From contig JAGWBY010000055.1 of the NCBI GenBank assembly GCA_021295675.1, forward strand, positions 1 through 40,959: DNA of 40,959 bases, read 5' to 3'. A program made the translations under genes and the position numbers. This document shows positions 16,983 to 25,118 of the stretch, piece after piece. Source of the stretch: Candidatus Latescibacterota bacterium (GTDB lineage Bacteria > Latescibacterota > UBA2968 > UBA8231). Each line of letters begins with the position of its first letter. Position 1 is the first letter of the stretch. The notes under the pieces were generated by a model that worked only from the letters and a program-made list of their open reading frames with translations, was not told where the DNA came from and made no database searches.

Positions 16983-18554
16983 ATGGATCGCCCCCGTTTA
17001 ATTCACTACAACGACGCACACCACTTCCACGCCAAGCGGCTCGAACCACCGGCCAGCCGCCACCTCCTGAACTGGCCAGTAGATGAGGTGTTGGGTACGG
17101 GCGTGGATTTGCTGGTTTTGGGATTGGGTTATAGCGACGTCTTCTTTCACCAGAGCGAGGTCGGCCGCGTGGTGGGGCAGGGCAAGGAGGTGTGGGAAAA
17201 TTACATCGACTGGCGGATTATGCGGATGGTCGAGGTGGCCAGGGAATTGGGCACCGACCAACTGCGGGCCGTCATTGAGCGCGGTCGGGAGACGGGGATG
17301 CAGGTCTTTCCCAGTCTCAAGCTCCAAGACTCTGCCCGGCCGGGGAACGAACGCTCGGGGCGGCTCAAGGAACAGTACGGAGCCGCAGTGTGCATTGGCG
17401 ACGCCGGTCGGGCCGAGTGGTGTTACGACTACGCGCAAGAGGCCGTGCAAGAGGACAAGTTGGCCATTATCGGCGAAGTGTTAGAGGGCTACCGAGCCGA
17501 TGGATTGGAACTGGATTTTTGCTTTGACAACTTCTATTTCAAAAAGGACGAGATCGAGGAAAACGCGCCGTTGATGACCGAGTTTGTGGCCAAGGTGCGG
17601 GCGTTGGCCGAGGAGATTGGTGCGCGGCAGGGCCGCAAAATTCCACTGATGGCGCGGGTGCATCTGCACGAGAAAGACAATCTCGCGGTGGGGCTGGATG
17701 TGGAGGCGTGGCTGCGGGCTGGCAGCCTCGACTGGGTCGTCGGTCAGGACGAGAATGTGCTGGTTGATCCAGGCATTCAGGCACCGTGGCTGGCCGAGGT
17801 GGCCGAGAATGCGGGTGCCGCGGCGTATTATCGGCCGCCGCGCCGGATCTACGACGAGCGGGTGGGGTTGCCGAGCATTGAGATGTACCGGGCGCTTAGC
17901 CAAACCTTGGACTGGCAAGGCTACGCCGGGATGTACTTGGGCTATATGCCTTGGCCCTTGGCCGAGCGCGAGTACCAGATTCTGCGCGAGGTGGCCTATC
18001 CGCAGGTACACGCCCGGCGCGACAAGCGCTACTTGTTACAGCCGCGCGAGGGGGTCATCGGGGAAGAGACTTGTACGCCGGAGCGCCAAGTGCCGGAACA
18101 GCTCTTGGAGGGCGGGACGGTCGCGCTCGACATTTGGGTGGCTGACGATGTGGAGAGCGCCCGCGGCGACGGCGAGATGCGCCCGGCCATTTTGACGCTG
18201 CGCTTTGCCTTTTTTTGCATTGAGGACGACATCGAAATGCGCTTTAACGGTCGGGTCCTGTCTCGCGCCGAGGCTGAAATCAGCGACGAGCGCGCGTTGA
18301 CCATTCCCGTTCAGCTCGCCGGCAGTATGGCGGTGCAGGCCCCGTTGGGTTTTTCAGCGCACTGGTTTCGCTTTCGCTTGGCACCGGAGGAAGTAAGGCG
18401 CGGGGCCAATCGGGTCGAGATCGAGGTGAAGAAGCTGGAGGCGCGGGCGGGTTTTGCCCGCAGCATTAATGGGGCGGAAATTCTGCTCCGCTACAAGGAC
18501 TTTGTGCGGCCTGAAGGTTTAGGGCGGGAGCGGATCGCTCCGCCGGGAGGTTGA
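16983..18554 (+). CDS. Glycoside-hydrolase-like TIM-barrel protein with C-terminal beta domain
   Basis: A 523-residue protein I do not recognise at family level beyond its likely fold. Residues 1-350 look like a TIM barrel of the glycoside-hydrolase-like type: repeated strand-helix units, a long helix RAVIERGRETGMQVFPSLK, then DGLELDFCFDNFYF, resembling the strand 4 acid region, and MARVHLHEKDN. Residues 370-510 are rich in alternating hydrophobics (VALDIWVADDVE, ILTLRFAFFCIEDDIEMRFNG) and end HWFRFRLAP, consistent with a beta-sandwich. No signal peptide is seen, so it appears cytoplasmic. TAGGAG precedes the ATG. One base separates its stop from the epimerase start, so the two are co-translated. 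It may act on an imported sugar unit; activity is unproven. Confidence 0.65.
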   Translation: MDRPRLIHYNDAHHFHAKRLEPPASRHLLNWPVDEVLGTGVDLLVLGLGYSDVFFHQSEVGRVVGQGKEVWENYIDWRIMRMVEVARELGTDQLRAVIERGRETGMQVFPSLKLQDSARPGNERSGRLKEQYGAAVCIGDAGRAEWCYDYAQEAVQEDKLAIIGEVLEGYRADGLELDFCFDNFYFKKDEIEENAPLMTEFVAKVRALAEEIGARQGRKIPLMARVHLHEKDNLAVGLDVEAWLRAGSLDWVVGQDENVLVDPGIQAPWLAEVAENAGAAAYYRPPRRIYDERVGLPSIEMYRALSQTLDWQGYAGMYLGYMPWPLAEREYQILREVAYPQVHARRDKRYLLQPREGVIGEETCTPERQVPEQLLEGGTVALDIWVADDVESARGDGEMRPAILTLRFAFFCIEDDIEMRFNGRVLSRAEAEISDERALTIPVQLAGSMAVQAPLGFSAHWFRFRLAPEEVRRGANRVEIEVKKLEARAGFARSINGAEILLRYKDFVRPEGLGRERIAPPGG

Positions 18555-18555
18555 G

Positions 18556-19371
18556 ATGCGAGTATTGATTACGGGAACTAGCGGTTTTATTGGCCGGGCG
18601 TTGGCCGCGGATATGGCGGCGGATCACGAGGTGGTCTGTCTGTCGCGCCAGCCGACGGAGGTCGCGGGAGTGGCCGTGGTGGTAGGAGATTTTACGCGGG
18701 CGGAGGATCTGCGCCGGCTGGATCGGTGGGACTTCGATGCGCTGGTCCATCTGGGGGCGGTGACGGGCGCGGGCACTGAAGCGGATCTGATGCGGGTCAA
18801 TGTCATGGGGACCTACAGCTTGTTGCGCTATCTGATTGATCGGGGTTGCCGCAAATTTGCATTGGCCTCGTCGATCGCCGCAGTCGGGATGCAGTCGGTG
18901 CATTTTCGGCCGCTCGAACTGCCGATGTCGGACGAGCATCCGTGTTTGGACCGCGACGGCTACGGTTTTTCCAAATACATGATGGAGGAGACGACCCGCT
19001 ATCTGGCGCGGCAGCGGGAGGACTTAGACTTCATCAAGGACCGGGTCCCTGCGCCACGGCAGCCGGGGCCGGTGGCACAGTGGGGAATGGGGGCGATTTC
19101 GTGTATGTATTTGAGCGATGCGGTGCGGTGCTTCCGGCTGGCGGCGGAGAGCGCGCACAAGGCGGGGGTGCGGATTTTGAACGCGGTGGGGACGCAGGCC
19201 TGTGTGGCCTGTACGGTGCCGGAGTTGATGCGGGTTTGGTACGGGGCGGATGCGGAGGAGATCGACATGGCGCACTATGAGCGGGCGGGACACGAGCGGG
19301 ATCCGGTGTACGATATTGCGCGGATTGAAGCGGAGTTGGGATTTGTGCCGGCGCGGAGTGTGTTGCCCTAA
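18556..19371 (+). CDS. NAD-dependent epimerase/dehydratase (extended SDR)
   Basis: A 271-residue short-chain dehydrogenase of the extended type. The cofactor motif is VLITGTSGFIGRAL (residues 3-16), the acidic strand-end pairs lie in VVGDFTRAEDL, SSIAAVG carries the active-site serine region and YGFSKYMMEE the YxxxK pair. The last third (CFRLAAESAHKAGVRILNAVG, then YERAGHERDPVYDIARIEAELGFVP) binds the substrate's nucleotide or sugar. The protein is about 20-30 residues shorter than relatives, and the strand after LDFI (normally followed by an R-containing loop) is abrupt, so an in-frame loss near 19045 is possible. It starts 1 bp after the glycosidase-like stop, with GGAGG inside that gene. 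Confidence 0.85.
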   Translation: MRVLITGTSGFIGRALAADMAADHEVVCLSRQPTEVAGVAVVVGDFTRAEDLRRLDRWDFDALVHLGAVTGAGTEADLMRVNVMGTYSLLRYLIDRGCRKFALASSIAAVGMQSVHFRPLELPMSDEHPCLDRDGYGFSKYMMEETTRYLARQREDLDFIKDRVPAPRQPGPVAQWGMGAISCMYLSDAVRCFRLAAESAHKAGVRILNAVGTQACVACTVPELMRVWYGADAEEIDMAHYERAGHERDPVYDIARIEAELGFVPARSVLP

Positions 19372-19470
19372 ATCAAGTTTTCGACCAGCGTCGGCTGACC
19401 GGGGCGAGCTGGCGATAGTCGGGGATTACTGGGCAATGTCGGCTACGCGCCCTTCACCCATTATCACTGC

Positions 19471-20874
19471 TTACCCCTGTGCGAATGGTTGATTTTTGCT
19501 GGTCGCAGAGTCTTCCCACTGGCCGCCCACTGGCCTGAGCTGGCCCGTGCCCGTCACCGCGAAGTTGCGGCCGTCGCGTTCGGGAACTACGTAGCGTTCG
19601 TACCACGCCTCCAGTCGCTGCTTCAGGTCGCCGATCCGCTCGGCTTGGTTGGGATCGCCCGCCAGATTGGCGCGTTCGTCCGGGTCGTTGGCTAGGTCGT
19701 AGAGTTCGTGCGGCCCATCTGGATAGCGATGGACGTATTTCCACGTCCCGGTGCGCATCATCCGCGTCGCCCCGTACTCGTCGTAGATGACGACTTCCTG
19801 CCGACCAGTGTCGTCTGCTCCCAACAACAGGGGTAGCGCGCTTTGTCCGGGAAAATTGGGCCCCTCGGGTAGTGGCAACCCCAGATAGTCGAGCAGGGTC
19901 GGCATAAAGTCGTAGGCGCTGACCATGCCGTCTTGGACGCTCTCCGCAGGTATGCGGCCGAGGTGGCTGACGACGAAGGGCACCTTGATCGAATTCTCGT
20001 ACATGTTCGGCGGATAGGTTCCGTTGCCCTTGCCCCAGAAGCCATGGTGGCCGCAGCTAAAACCGTTGTCGCTGGTGAAGACCACTAGCGTGTTTTCGCG
20101 CAGACCTTTTTCCTCCAGCTTGTCGAGGATCCGCCCGATGTCGCGGTCCATGGCCGTCACTGCCGCGAAATAGCCCTTGAGCATCTCGCGGTTGCCCAGA
20201 CAGTTCTCGCTCAGCGAGTGTCCCACTGCCCAAGGGTGGATCGCTTCCTGTGGACAGGAGTCGAACGCGCAGTTGTCGTAGGAATCGACGATCTCCTGTG
20301 GGTGGCCAGTCCACGGACTGTGCGGCGCGGTATAGTGTACGCCCAAGTAAAAGGGCGCGTCGCCGTCGCCGTGCCGATCGATGAATGCCAGTGCGTCGTT
20401 GGTGATTGCCGTGGTCACGTAGCCCGGCTCGGTGATCAGCTCGCCGTCGCGGATCATGGGCGCGTCGTTGTACGGCCCGCCGCCCTGCTGATGCACGTAC
20501 CAATGCGCAAAGCCGTGCTGCGCGAGTTGGCTGTGCCCGAGGTGCCACTTGCCGCTCAGGCCGCAGACCCAGCCATTGTCAGCGAGGATGTCGGTGTAAG
20601 CCACCTCGCCGGCGAGATAAGCGGCTGCGGAGTCGCCGACGTTGCCCTCTCTGATCCAGTCGTGGACCCCGTGCTGCGAGGGAATCCGCCCAGTTAAAAA
20701 GGTCGCGCGGCTGGGCGAGCAGACCGGAGTGGCGACGAAGAAATTGTCAAAGCGCATGCCGGTCTGGGCGATGCGGTCGATCGCGGGGGTGTGGATTTCC
20801 GCGTTGCCGTAACAGCCGGCTGCCCAGGGGCCTTGGTCGTCGCTGAGGATGAAGACGATGTTGGGGCGATTCAT
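19471..20874 (-). CDS. Arylsulfatase-family sulfatase (formylglycine-dependent)
   Basis: A 467-residue sulfatase. NIVFILSDDQG carries the two metal-binding aspartates (D12, D13). VCSPSRATFLTGR is the sulfatase signature; C52 would be converted to formylglycine by a maturase, which is not in this window. KWHLGH, HYTAPHSPW, FTSDNGFSCGHHG and the C-terminal ELYDLANDPDERANLAGDP follow in normal order. There is no signal peptide, so it is cytoplasmic or its substrate is imported. It removes sulfate from a carbohydrate or choline-like ester. No ribosome-binding site is visible before the ATG; the IS605-type element begins within about 10 bp upstream and may have displaced its native leader. Confidence 0.92.
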   Translation of the reverse strand: MNRPNIVFILSDDQGPWAAGCYGNAEIHTPAIDRIAQTGMRFDNFFVATPVCSPSRATFLTGRIPSQHGVHDWIREGNVGDSAAAYLAGEVAYTDILADNGWVCGLSGKWHLGHSQLAQHGFAHWYVHQQGGGPYNDAPMIRDGELITEPGYVTTAITNDALAFIDRHGDGDAPFYLGVHYTAPHSPWTGHPQEIVDSYDNCAFDSCPQEAIHPWAVGHSLSENCLGNREMLKGYFAAVTAMDRDIGRILDKLEEKGLRENTLVVFTSDNGFSCGHHGFWGKGNGTYPPNMYENSIKVPFVVSHLGRIPAESVQDGMVSAYDFMPTLLDYLGLPLPEGPNFPGQSALPLLLGADDTGRQEVVIYDEYGATRMMRTGTWKYVHRYPDGPHELYDLANDPDERANLAGDPNQAERIGDLKQRLEAWYERYVVPERDGRNFAVTGTGQLRPVGGQWEDSATSKNQPFAQG

Positions 20875-20882
20875 AGAAATTT

Positions 20883-20924
20883 CGGCGTGGAGCCTGACGT
20901 CTTCAGGCGACAGAGGAAACGCCG
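20883..20924 (+). repeat. Left-end hairpin of the TnpB element
   Basis: An inner perfect hairpin GCCTGA (20892-20897) / TCAGGC (20903-20908) lies inside an outer pair CGGCGT (20883-20888) / ACGCCG (20919-20924). Sub-terminal hairpins near the left end are typical of IS200/IS605 elements, where they are the single-stranded transposase's recognition structure. It is immediately upstream of the sulfatase start. Confidence 0.5.
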
Positions 20925-20983
20925 ATTCTCCCTTTGGTTACTACGGGTTGACAAGGTTTTCCACACGGACTGTATTGGTTTTT

Positions 20984-22105
20984 ATGAAGCGAGTTATTCA
21001 AATCCAACTGCTCCCCTCTGCCGATCAGGCCACGGCTTTCTTAGCAACCATGCAGCGTTTTAATGCCGCGTGTGATTGGATCGCCGAGCGAGCCTTTGAA
21101 CGCAAGCTGGCCAATCGTTATGCCCTGCATAAGCTATACTATTATGACGTGCGCCAGCAGTTTGACCTGCCCGCGCAAATGGCCTGTCTGACCTTTGCCC
21201 AAGTGGCGGCGGCCTACAAGCGCGACAAGCGCAAGAAGGTGTCGTTTCGCCCGCTGGCGTCGATGCCCTATGATCGGCATCTACTCCACTACAGAGACTT
21301 CAAAGAGGTCTCCCTTTCTACGCTCCAGGGTCGCATCATCGTGCCGATGGTCATGGGCGACTACCAAGCCAGCCAGCTCGGCCACGTCAAGCGGTATGCC
21401 GAGTTGGTGCGTCGGCGCGATGGCAAGTGGTTCTTGATGGCTACGGTCGAATACGACGACGCGCCGCCGGTCAATCCTGACGACTTCCTCGGCATTGATT
21501 TGGGCGTAGCCAACTTGGCCACGGACTCGGATGGTCAACAGCACTCGGGGGGCGACGTGGAGCGGGTGCGCCTCAAGTGCCAGACGTTGCGTCAGCGCCT
21601 TCAATCGGCGGCTGACCTAGCCAAGAACCATCGGGCGCGCAAGCGCATACGCAAGAAGCTACATCGGCGCGCGCGCAAAGAAGCCAACTTTCGTAGAAAT
21701 ACCAATCACGTCCTCTCCAAGCGTATCGTTGAGCAGGCTAAAGACACTATCCGGGGTATCGCCCTCGAAGACCTCAAGGGTATCCGGGATAGCATCCGGT
21801 TTCGCAAGCCTCAACGCGCCCGCATGACGGGATGGGCATTTGACCAACTGAGGCAGTTTATCGCCTACAAGGCGCAAGCTGCTGGCGTGCCGGTCAAGCG
21901 GGTCGATCCCAAGCATACTAGTCAGATGTGTGCCGAGTGTAGCCATGTCGAGCGAGCCAATCGCTTATCTCAATCTCGGTTTTATTGTCGTCGGTGTGGG
22001 CACGCTACCCATGCCGATGTCAACGCGGCTCGGAACATCCGAGCTAGGGCTCTGTGTCAACGAGCCTATAGTTTCGGCCTGCCTACCGCTGCGGCGGCCG
22101 GGTAG
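20984..22105 (+). CDS. tnpB: TnpB RNA-guided nuclease of an IS200/IS605-family (IS1341-like) element
   Basis: A 373-residue TnpB. The RuvC acids are present: D172 in FLGIDLGVAN, E262 in IALEDLKGI and D345 in HADVNAAR. The zinc finger is CAECSH (C316, C319) with YCRRCGH (C335, C338). The N-terminal domain with KRVIQIQLLPSADQ and the coiled region RARKRIRKKLHRRARKEANF are normal. The start at 20984 is preferred because the upstream in-frame extension overlaps the sulfatase gene and is not TnpB-like. No tnpA lies beside it, so movement would need TnpA in trans. In this family TnpB uses a guide RNA made from the element's 3' end to cut donor or empty sites. All visible catalytic residues are intact. 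Confidence 0.93.
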   Translation: MKRVIQIQLLPSADQATAFLATMQRFNAACDWIAERAFERKLANRYALHKLYYYDVRQQFDLPAQMACLTFAQVAAAYKRDKRKKVSFRPLASMPYDRHLLHYRDFKEVSLSTLQGRIIVPMVMGDYQASQLGHVKRYAELVRRRDGKWFLMATVEYDDAPPVNPDDFLGIDLGVANLATDSDGQQHSGGDVERVRLKCQTLRQRLQSAADLAKNHRARKRIRKKLHRRARKEANFRRNTNHVLSKRIVEQAKDTIRGIALEDLKGIRDSIRFRKPQRARMTGWAFDQLRQFIAYKAQAAGVPVKRVDPKHTSQMCAECSHVERANRLSQSRFYCRRCGHATHADVNAARNIRARALCQRAYSFGLPTAAAAG

Positions 22106-22111
22106 CCAGGG

Positions 22112-22144
22112 ACAAGCCGCCTCTTTCAGGGGGCGGTGGTTGAC
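22112..22144 (+). ncRNA. Candidate 3' end of the TnpB guide-RNA scaffold / right end
   Basis: Directly after the tnpB stop, GCCGCC (22116-22121) pairs with GGCGGT (22132-22137), followed by GGTTGAC ending at 22144. A terminal hairpin followed by a short conserved string is usual at the 3' end of omegaRNA scaffolds and of the right end, after which the guide begins. The exact boundary cannot be fixed by eye. Confidence 0.4.
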
Positions 22145-22158
22145 AGTGTATATAGCCT

Positions 22159-22671
22159 TCAGTGCGAGTCCTGTCGCCAGCGCCCGAGACGTTTGCGGAT
22201 TTCCGTCTTGGGCAGCCTGCACCGAGGGTGAGTGCTGATTGCTTCAAGACCAGCATGTAGCTCATTTGCGCTGGCAGCGGAAACCTCGAACATCTGGTCT
22301 AGCAGCCACAAAACACCGTGACAATCGACGCGCTCTTCATTGGCCAACCCACGCAGCGCACCATCACCAGTGAGTAAGGTCCAAGTGTTCCTTGCCGCAA
22401 GGGCGAGAGCGAAGCTATCCGGTAGCGAAAGCAACGGTTGATTGCGCCGGTAGCGCAGGGCACAAGTGACGCCGGTACTATCTAGTTCCTCGATCCGCAG
22501 GCCGAGCCTGAGCAGATTATCGCCCCCGTGGTTTTTTAATTCTCGTTCGTACAAAAGGTCTGGGACGACAAACTGGAACGGGAGGCGGAAGCAGGTCTCC
22601 AGCAATGTCCCGCGCTCGAGATCAATCAGGACGGACGTGTCGGAGACCAGCACCTTCATTGGCTTCATCAT
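22159..22671 (-). CDS. PIN-domain protein (putative toxin ribonuclease)
   Basis: A 170-residue PIN-domain protein. VLVSDTSVLIDLERG contains the first acidic residue and the conserved S/T, ELKNHGG supplies the second acid region, and LPDSFALALAARNTWTLLTGDGALRG holds the third and fourth acids. PIN proteins are Mg-dependent ribonucleases, commonly toxins. Starts at 22671, 22668 and 22659 are possible; MKVLVSDTS at 22659 is the compact form. With the long start the gene overlaps the upstream XRE-ImmA/IrrE peptidase gene by 50 bp, with the short one by 38 bp, so translation is coupled. The partner is probably the regulator of its activity, which is inference. Confidence 0.85.
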   Translation of the reverse strand: MMKPMKVLVSDTSVLIDLERGTLLETCFRLPFQFVVPDLLYERELKNHGGDNLLRLGLRIEELDSTGVTCALRYRRNQPLLSLPDSFALALAARNTWTLLTGDGALRGLANEERVDCHGVLWLLDQMFEVSAASANELHAGLEAISTHPRCRLPKTEIRKRLGRWRQDSH

Positions 22672-23764
22672 ACTCCAAGTCTGGTGGCTCCTCCATGCGC
22701 TGATTCAACTCATGGACCGAGGTTTCCAGTAGCTCGGCGGCTTTGGCCTCGGAGATCGCGTCCTCGGCCAAGGCGCGGAAGCACAGGCGCTCGAAACGCT
22801 GAGGCTCCTCACCCGGCATAGCGTAAGGCTCCTGATAGGGCGGTTTGCGCCATCCTAAACGGGAAAATTCGTTAAATAGTCGCCGGAACAGGGTTGGGCC
22901 GAAGATACCGAGGTCCTTGCATCGATAAGTCAGGGCCTGAACGCTCACGCCGAATAGCTTCTTGAGGGCAAAAAGTTCGCTCCATCCGATGGAGGTACGG
23001 TGCTTGCCCATCGCAGCCCATAGCACCTCAGCGGGCATGAGGAACGCCCCGGCGAAACGGAAGGCAGCCGTCTCGTCATCTACCTTTGCGCCAACCTCCA
23101 AGACCATGTGTCCCAACTCATGCGCCATTGTGAGACGCTGTCGCTCTCCCCAGTGGCTGTCATTGACTACTAGGACGGGCACTGTGCTCCTGCCGGCGCG
23201 GCGCACTCGCGCCATAAGACCGTCGATATTGCGTCGCCCGTGCGGGCGACGGACTACTCCAAGCGCACAAGAGAGCACCTTAATGCCGCGCTCCTCCATC
23301 AGCTCGACTAGATTTGGGATAGGATCGAGCCCTATACCCCAGTGAAGGCGAAGACTATAGGCGGCGCGGTCGGCTTCCGAGGGATCGTTGACGACAGGGT
23401 AGGGAGCTTCGCGGGGCTTGTCCCAGTCGAGGCTCGGCAAACCGAGAAACTCCTCGACCATGAGGTAGCGTTCCAGCAAGTGCAGGACTTTGGCTTCGAC
23501 CTGCATCTTCTCGCGCTTGCTTGTGAGACTTTTCTTGCGAAACTCGACTCCCTCCAGCGCCATTTCTTGGTCTCCGACCAAGTAGTCCACGGGGACTGAG
23601 AGGGCGTCGGCCAGCGCAATGAGGACGCCCGAGCTTGGCACGGATTCGTCGCGCTCGTACTTGCCGATCGCCTGCGCCGTTACGCGATTTCCAATGCGTT
23701 CCTCTAGGCCGCGAAGGGACAGGCCGGCGGCAGAGCGAGCGAGCTTGAGTCTTTGTCCTAGCAT
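22622..23764 (-). CDS. XRE-family regulator fused to ImmA/IrrE-type zinc peptidase (DUF955)
   Basis: A 380-residue protein. Residues 1-65 are an XRE helix-turn-helix (RLKLARSAAGLSLRGLEERIG, then AIGKYERDESVPSSGVL). A linker follows, then an ImmA/IrrE metallopeptidase: RLTMAHELGHMVLE carries HExxH (H215-H219) and DDETAAFRFAGAFLMP supplies the downstream glutamate ligand. The last 80 residues are all-helical and include EAKAAELLETSVHELNQRM. ImmA/IrrE peptidases cleave repressors after stress or DNA damage; fused to HTH they act on themselves or a bound partner. The upstream region carries repeated GTTTAC-type sites and the gene is followed, with overlap, by the PIN gene. This makes a candidate switchable two-gene module. 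Confidence 0.9.
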   Translation of the reverse strand: MLGQRLKLARSAAGLSLRGLEERIGNRVTAQAIGKYERDESVPSSGVLIALADALSVPVDYLVGDQEMALEGVEFRKKSLTSKREKMQVEAKVLHLLERYLMVEEFLGLPSLDWDKPREAPYPVVNDPSEADRAAYSLRLHWGIGLDPIPNLVELMEERGIKVLSCALGVVRRPHGRRNIDGLMARVRRAGRSTVPVLVVNDSHWGERQRLTMAHELGHMVLEVGAKVDDETAAFRFAGAFLMPAEVLWAAMGKHRTSIGWSELFALKKLFGVSVQALTYRCKDLGIFGPTLFRRLFNEFSRLGWRKPPYQEPYAMPGEEPQRFERLCFRALAEDAISEAKAAELLETSVHELNQRMEEPPDLEYDEANEGAGLRHVRPD

Positions 23765-23786
23765 GGACAGCGTACCCTTATCGACA

Positions 23787-23823
23787 GTTTACAAATTAAG
23801 TTTATATTGTAAATAATGTAAAC
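23787..23823 (-). promoter_or_regulatory. Candidate operator of the XRE-peptidase/PIN operon
   Basis: GTTTACA (23787-23793) and TGTAAAC (23817-23823) form an inverted repeat, and TTGTAAA at 23807-23813 is a third half-site. The region is strongly AT-rich and lies 20-60 bp upstream of the XRE gene start. It would suit autoregulation by the XRE domain. Confidence 0.5.
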
Positions 23824-23914
23824 AGATAAAGTCGCATCTGCAATCCAAGACGATACTAACGCGCCTACGTGTGAGAAGAAAATCAGACCTGAACCATTAT
23901 CACCTACATATGGA

Positions 23915-24985
23915 TTAACCGTAAACCGCCTGAATCATGGCGTTGATGTAGCCGAAGCAGTAAGCATAGGACTGATAGTAGCCCTTGGGATCGTCGTCGG
24001 TGCGCGGGACGTGGTCGGGATCAATGCCGTAGCAGTAGCCTGTGTCCTTGAGGGCTTTTAATACCCGGTGGAAGTCCATATCTCCTTCGTCGGGCAGCGC
24101 CTCGCGGAAGCTGTAGCGCCCCCCGAGGAGGTTGCGATAGTGAACTAGGAAGATCGTATTGCGGCTGCCAAAGTATTCTATGATGGGGTAGATTTCATTG
24201 GCCGAATCTTCGAGCCCTTCAGCGATGGAGCCGACGCAGAAGTTCCAGCCGTGATACGGACTGCGCTGAATCTCGATGAAACGCTGCATGCCCTCAAATT
24301 CATTGAGAACTTTGTCAACGCCCTTATAACCGGGGGGTGTGGCAGGATCTTCTTGGGAATTGCCCATTCGGACGTTGAATTCTTCTGCCACTGGAATCAT
24401 GCGTTCGAGCAGATACTCAATTCGCTCCCAGTGCATGTCTGCAGTGACGCGCCCGGCCTCCGTCAGCTTGGCCTGTTCTTCTGCCGGGACTTTGTCGAGG
24501 CGGAAGGCCGTGTGGACATAGCCGCCGCGACCTTCTTCTTGTTCGGTGCGGTCGATGGGCAGGATGCACGTGTTATAGCGCAGAGAGTCGATGCCGGCGC
24601 GCGCAGCGGTGCGGATCATTTCGCAGACGAGGTCGATTTCCCGGTCGCGCTCTGGGCTTTTGCCAAAATAGATGATGTTGGGAAATTCCTGATATATGGG
24701 TAGCAGGCTCATATCCAGTGTCAGCCCGAATGCCTCGTGGTGCTCTCTTTCTCGGATCAACTCGTCGAGATCCCAGCCACGGTCAGGGTGGAAAGGAAAG
24801 TTAGCGGCCTTGTGGCGCACGCCACAGCGCTGCAAAAAGCGCAACTCGGCATCGGTTGACCCAAAACTCTGGGTGCGCACATACATGCGCCCGCCGTTTG
24901 CCGATGTTGGTGATGCGCCTCCGGCGGCAGAAGCCGCGGCCTCACCGGCTGCGAGGCCCTTTTCAAATGGATCGGATTTATTCAT
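23915..24985 (-). CDS. Mannonate-dehydratase-like protein (UxuA family) with altered metal site
   Basis: A 356-residue protein matching UxuA through its C-terminal two thirds: PPGYKGVDKVLNEFEGMQRFIEI, SPYHGWNFCVGSIAEGLED with the metal cysteine, YFGSRNTIFLVHYRN with a metal histidine, LPDEGDMDFHRVLKAL, and IDPDHVP with the aspartate. UxuA dehydrates D-mannonate to 2-keto-3-deoxygluconate. Where relatives have a histidine in a pattern like NHPxDP, this protein reads VRMGNSQEDP, so the first metal ligand seems to be replaced by serine. It may therefore work on another sugar acid or act as an isomerase-like enzyme. The N-terminus has an Ala/Gly-rich 30-residue leader not seen in the family core. 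GAAAGGAA precedes the ATG. Confidence 0.8.
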   Translation of the reverse strand: MNKSDPFEKGLAAGEAAASAAGGASPTSANGGRMYVRTQSFGSTDAELRFLQRCGVRHKAANFPFHPDRGWDLDELIREREHHEAFGLTLDMSLLPIYQEFPNIIYFGKSPERDREIDLVCEMIRTAARAGIDSLRYNTCILPIDRTEQEEGRGGYVHTAFRLDKVPAEEQAKLTEAGRVTADMHWERIEYLLERMIPVAEEFNVRMGNSQEDPATPPGYKGVDKVLNEFEGMQRFIEIQRSPYHGWNFCVGSIAEGLEDSANEIYPIIEYFGSRNTIFLVHYRNLLGGRYSFREALPDEGDMDFHRVLKALKDTGYCYGIDPDHVPRTDDDPKGYYQSYAYCFGYINAMIQAVYG

Positions 24986-25034
24986 GTGTGATTCCTTTCG
25001 TTGGTGTGGAGTCGAATTTGCAATCCTCTATTAT

Positions 25035-25091
25035 GTGGGTTCTAGGTTGAGTAAGACAAGTAGCTAGGTGAGGTGCCAGTAGGCGCTGTTG
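25035..25091 (-). pseudogene. Remnant of the 3' end of an ABC substrate-binding protein gene
   Basis: 57 bp that match 27084-27140, the last codons of the intact binding-protein gene, at 53 of 57 positions. Read on the minus strand it gives NSAYWHLT-stop-LLVLLNLEPT, where the intact copy reads NSAYWHRTWLLVLLNLEPTR, so the remnant has acquired a stop codon. It shows that a second copy of the gene end, or a duplicated target, once lay here. Confidence 0.8.
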
Positions 25092-25093
25092 CA

Positions 25094-25118
25094 GATTGGC
25101 AGGCTTTTCTTGCCAATC
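25094..25118 (-). terminator. Stem-loop just after the ABC exporter gene
   Basis: GATTGGCA (25094-25101) and TGCCAATC (25111-25118) form a perfect 8-bp stem directly after the exporter stop, with a 9-base loop. There is no T-tract, so it may be a processing or Rho-assisted site rather than an intrinsic terminator. Confidence 0.4.

Noticed and set aside
20984..22105. A Cas12-type CRISPR effector
   Set aside because: Length (373 residues), zinc finger and element ends fit TnpB; no array or cas genes are nearby.
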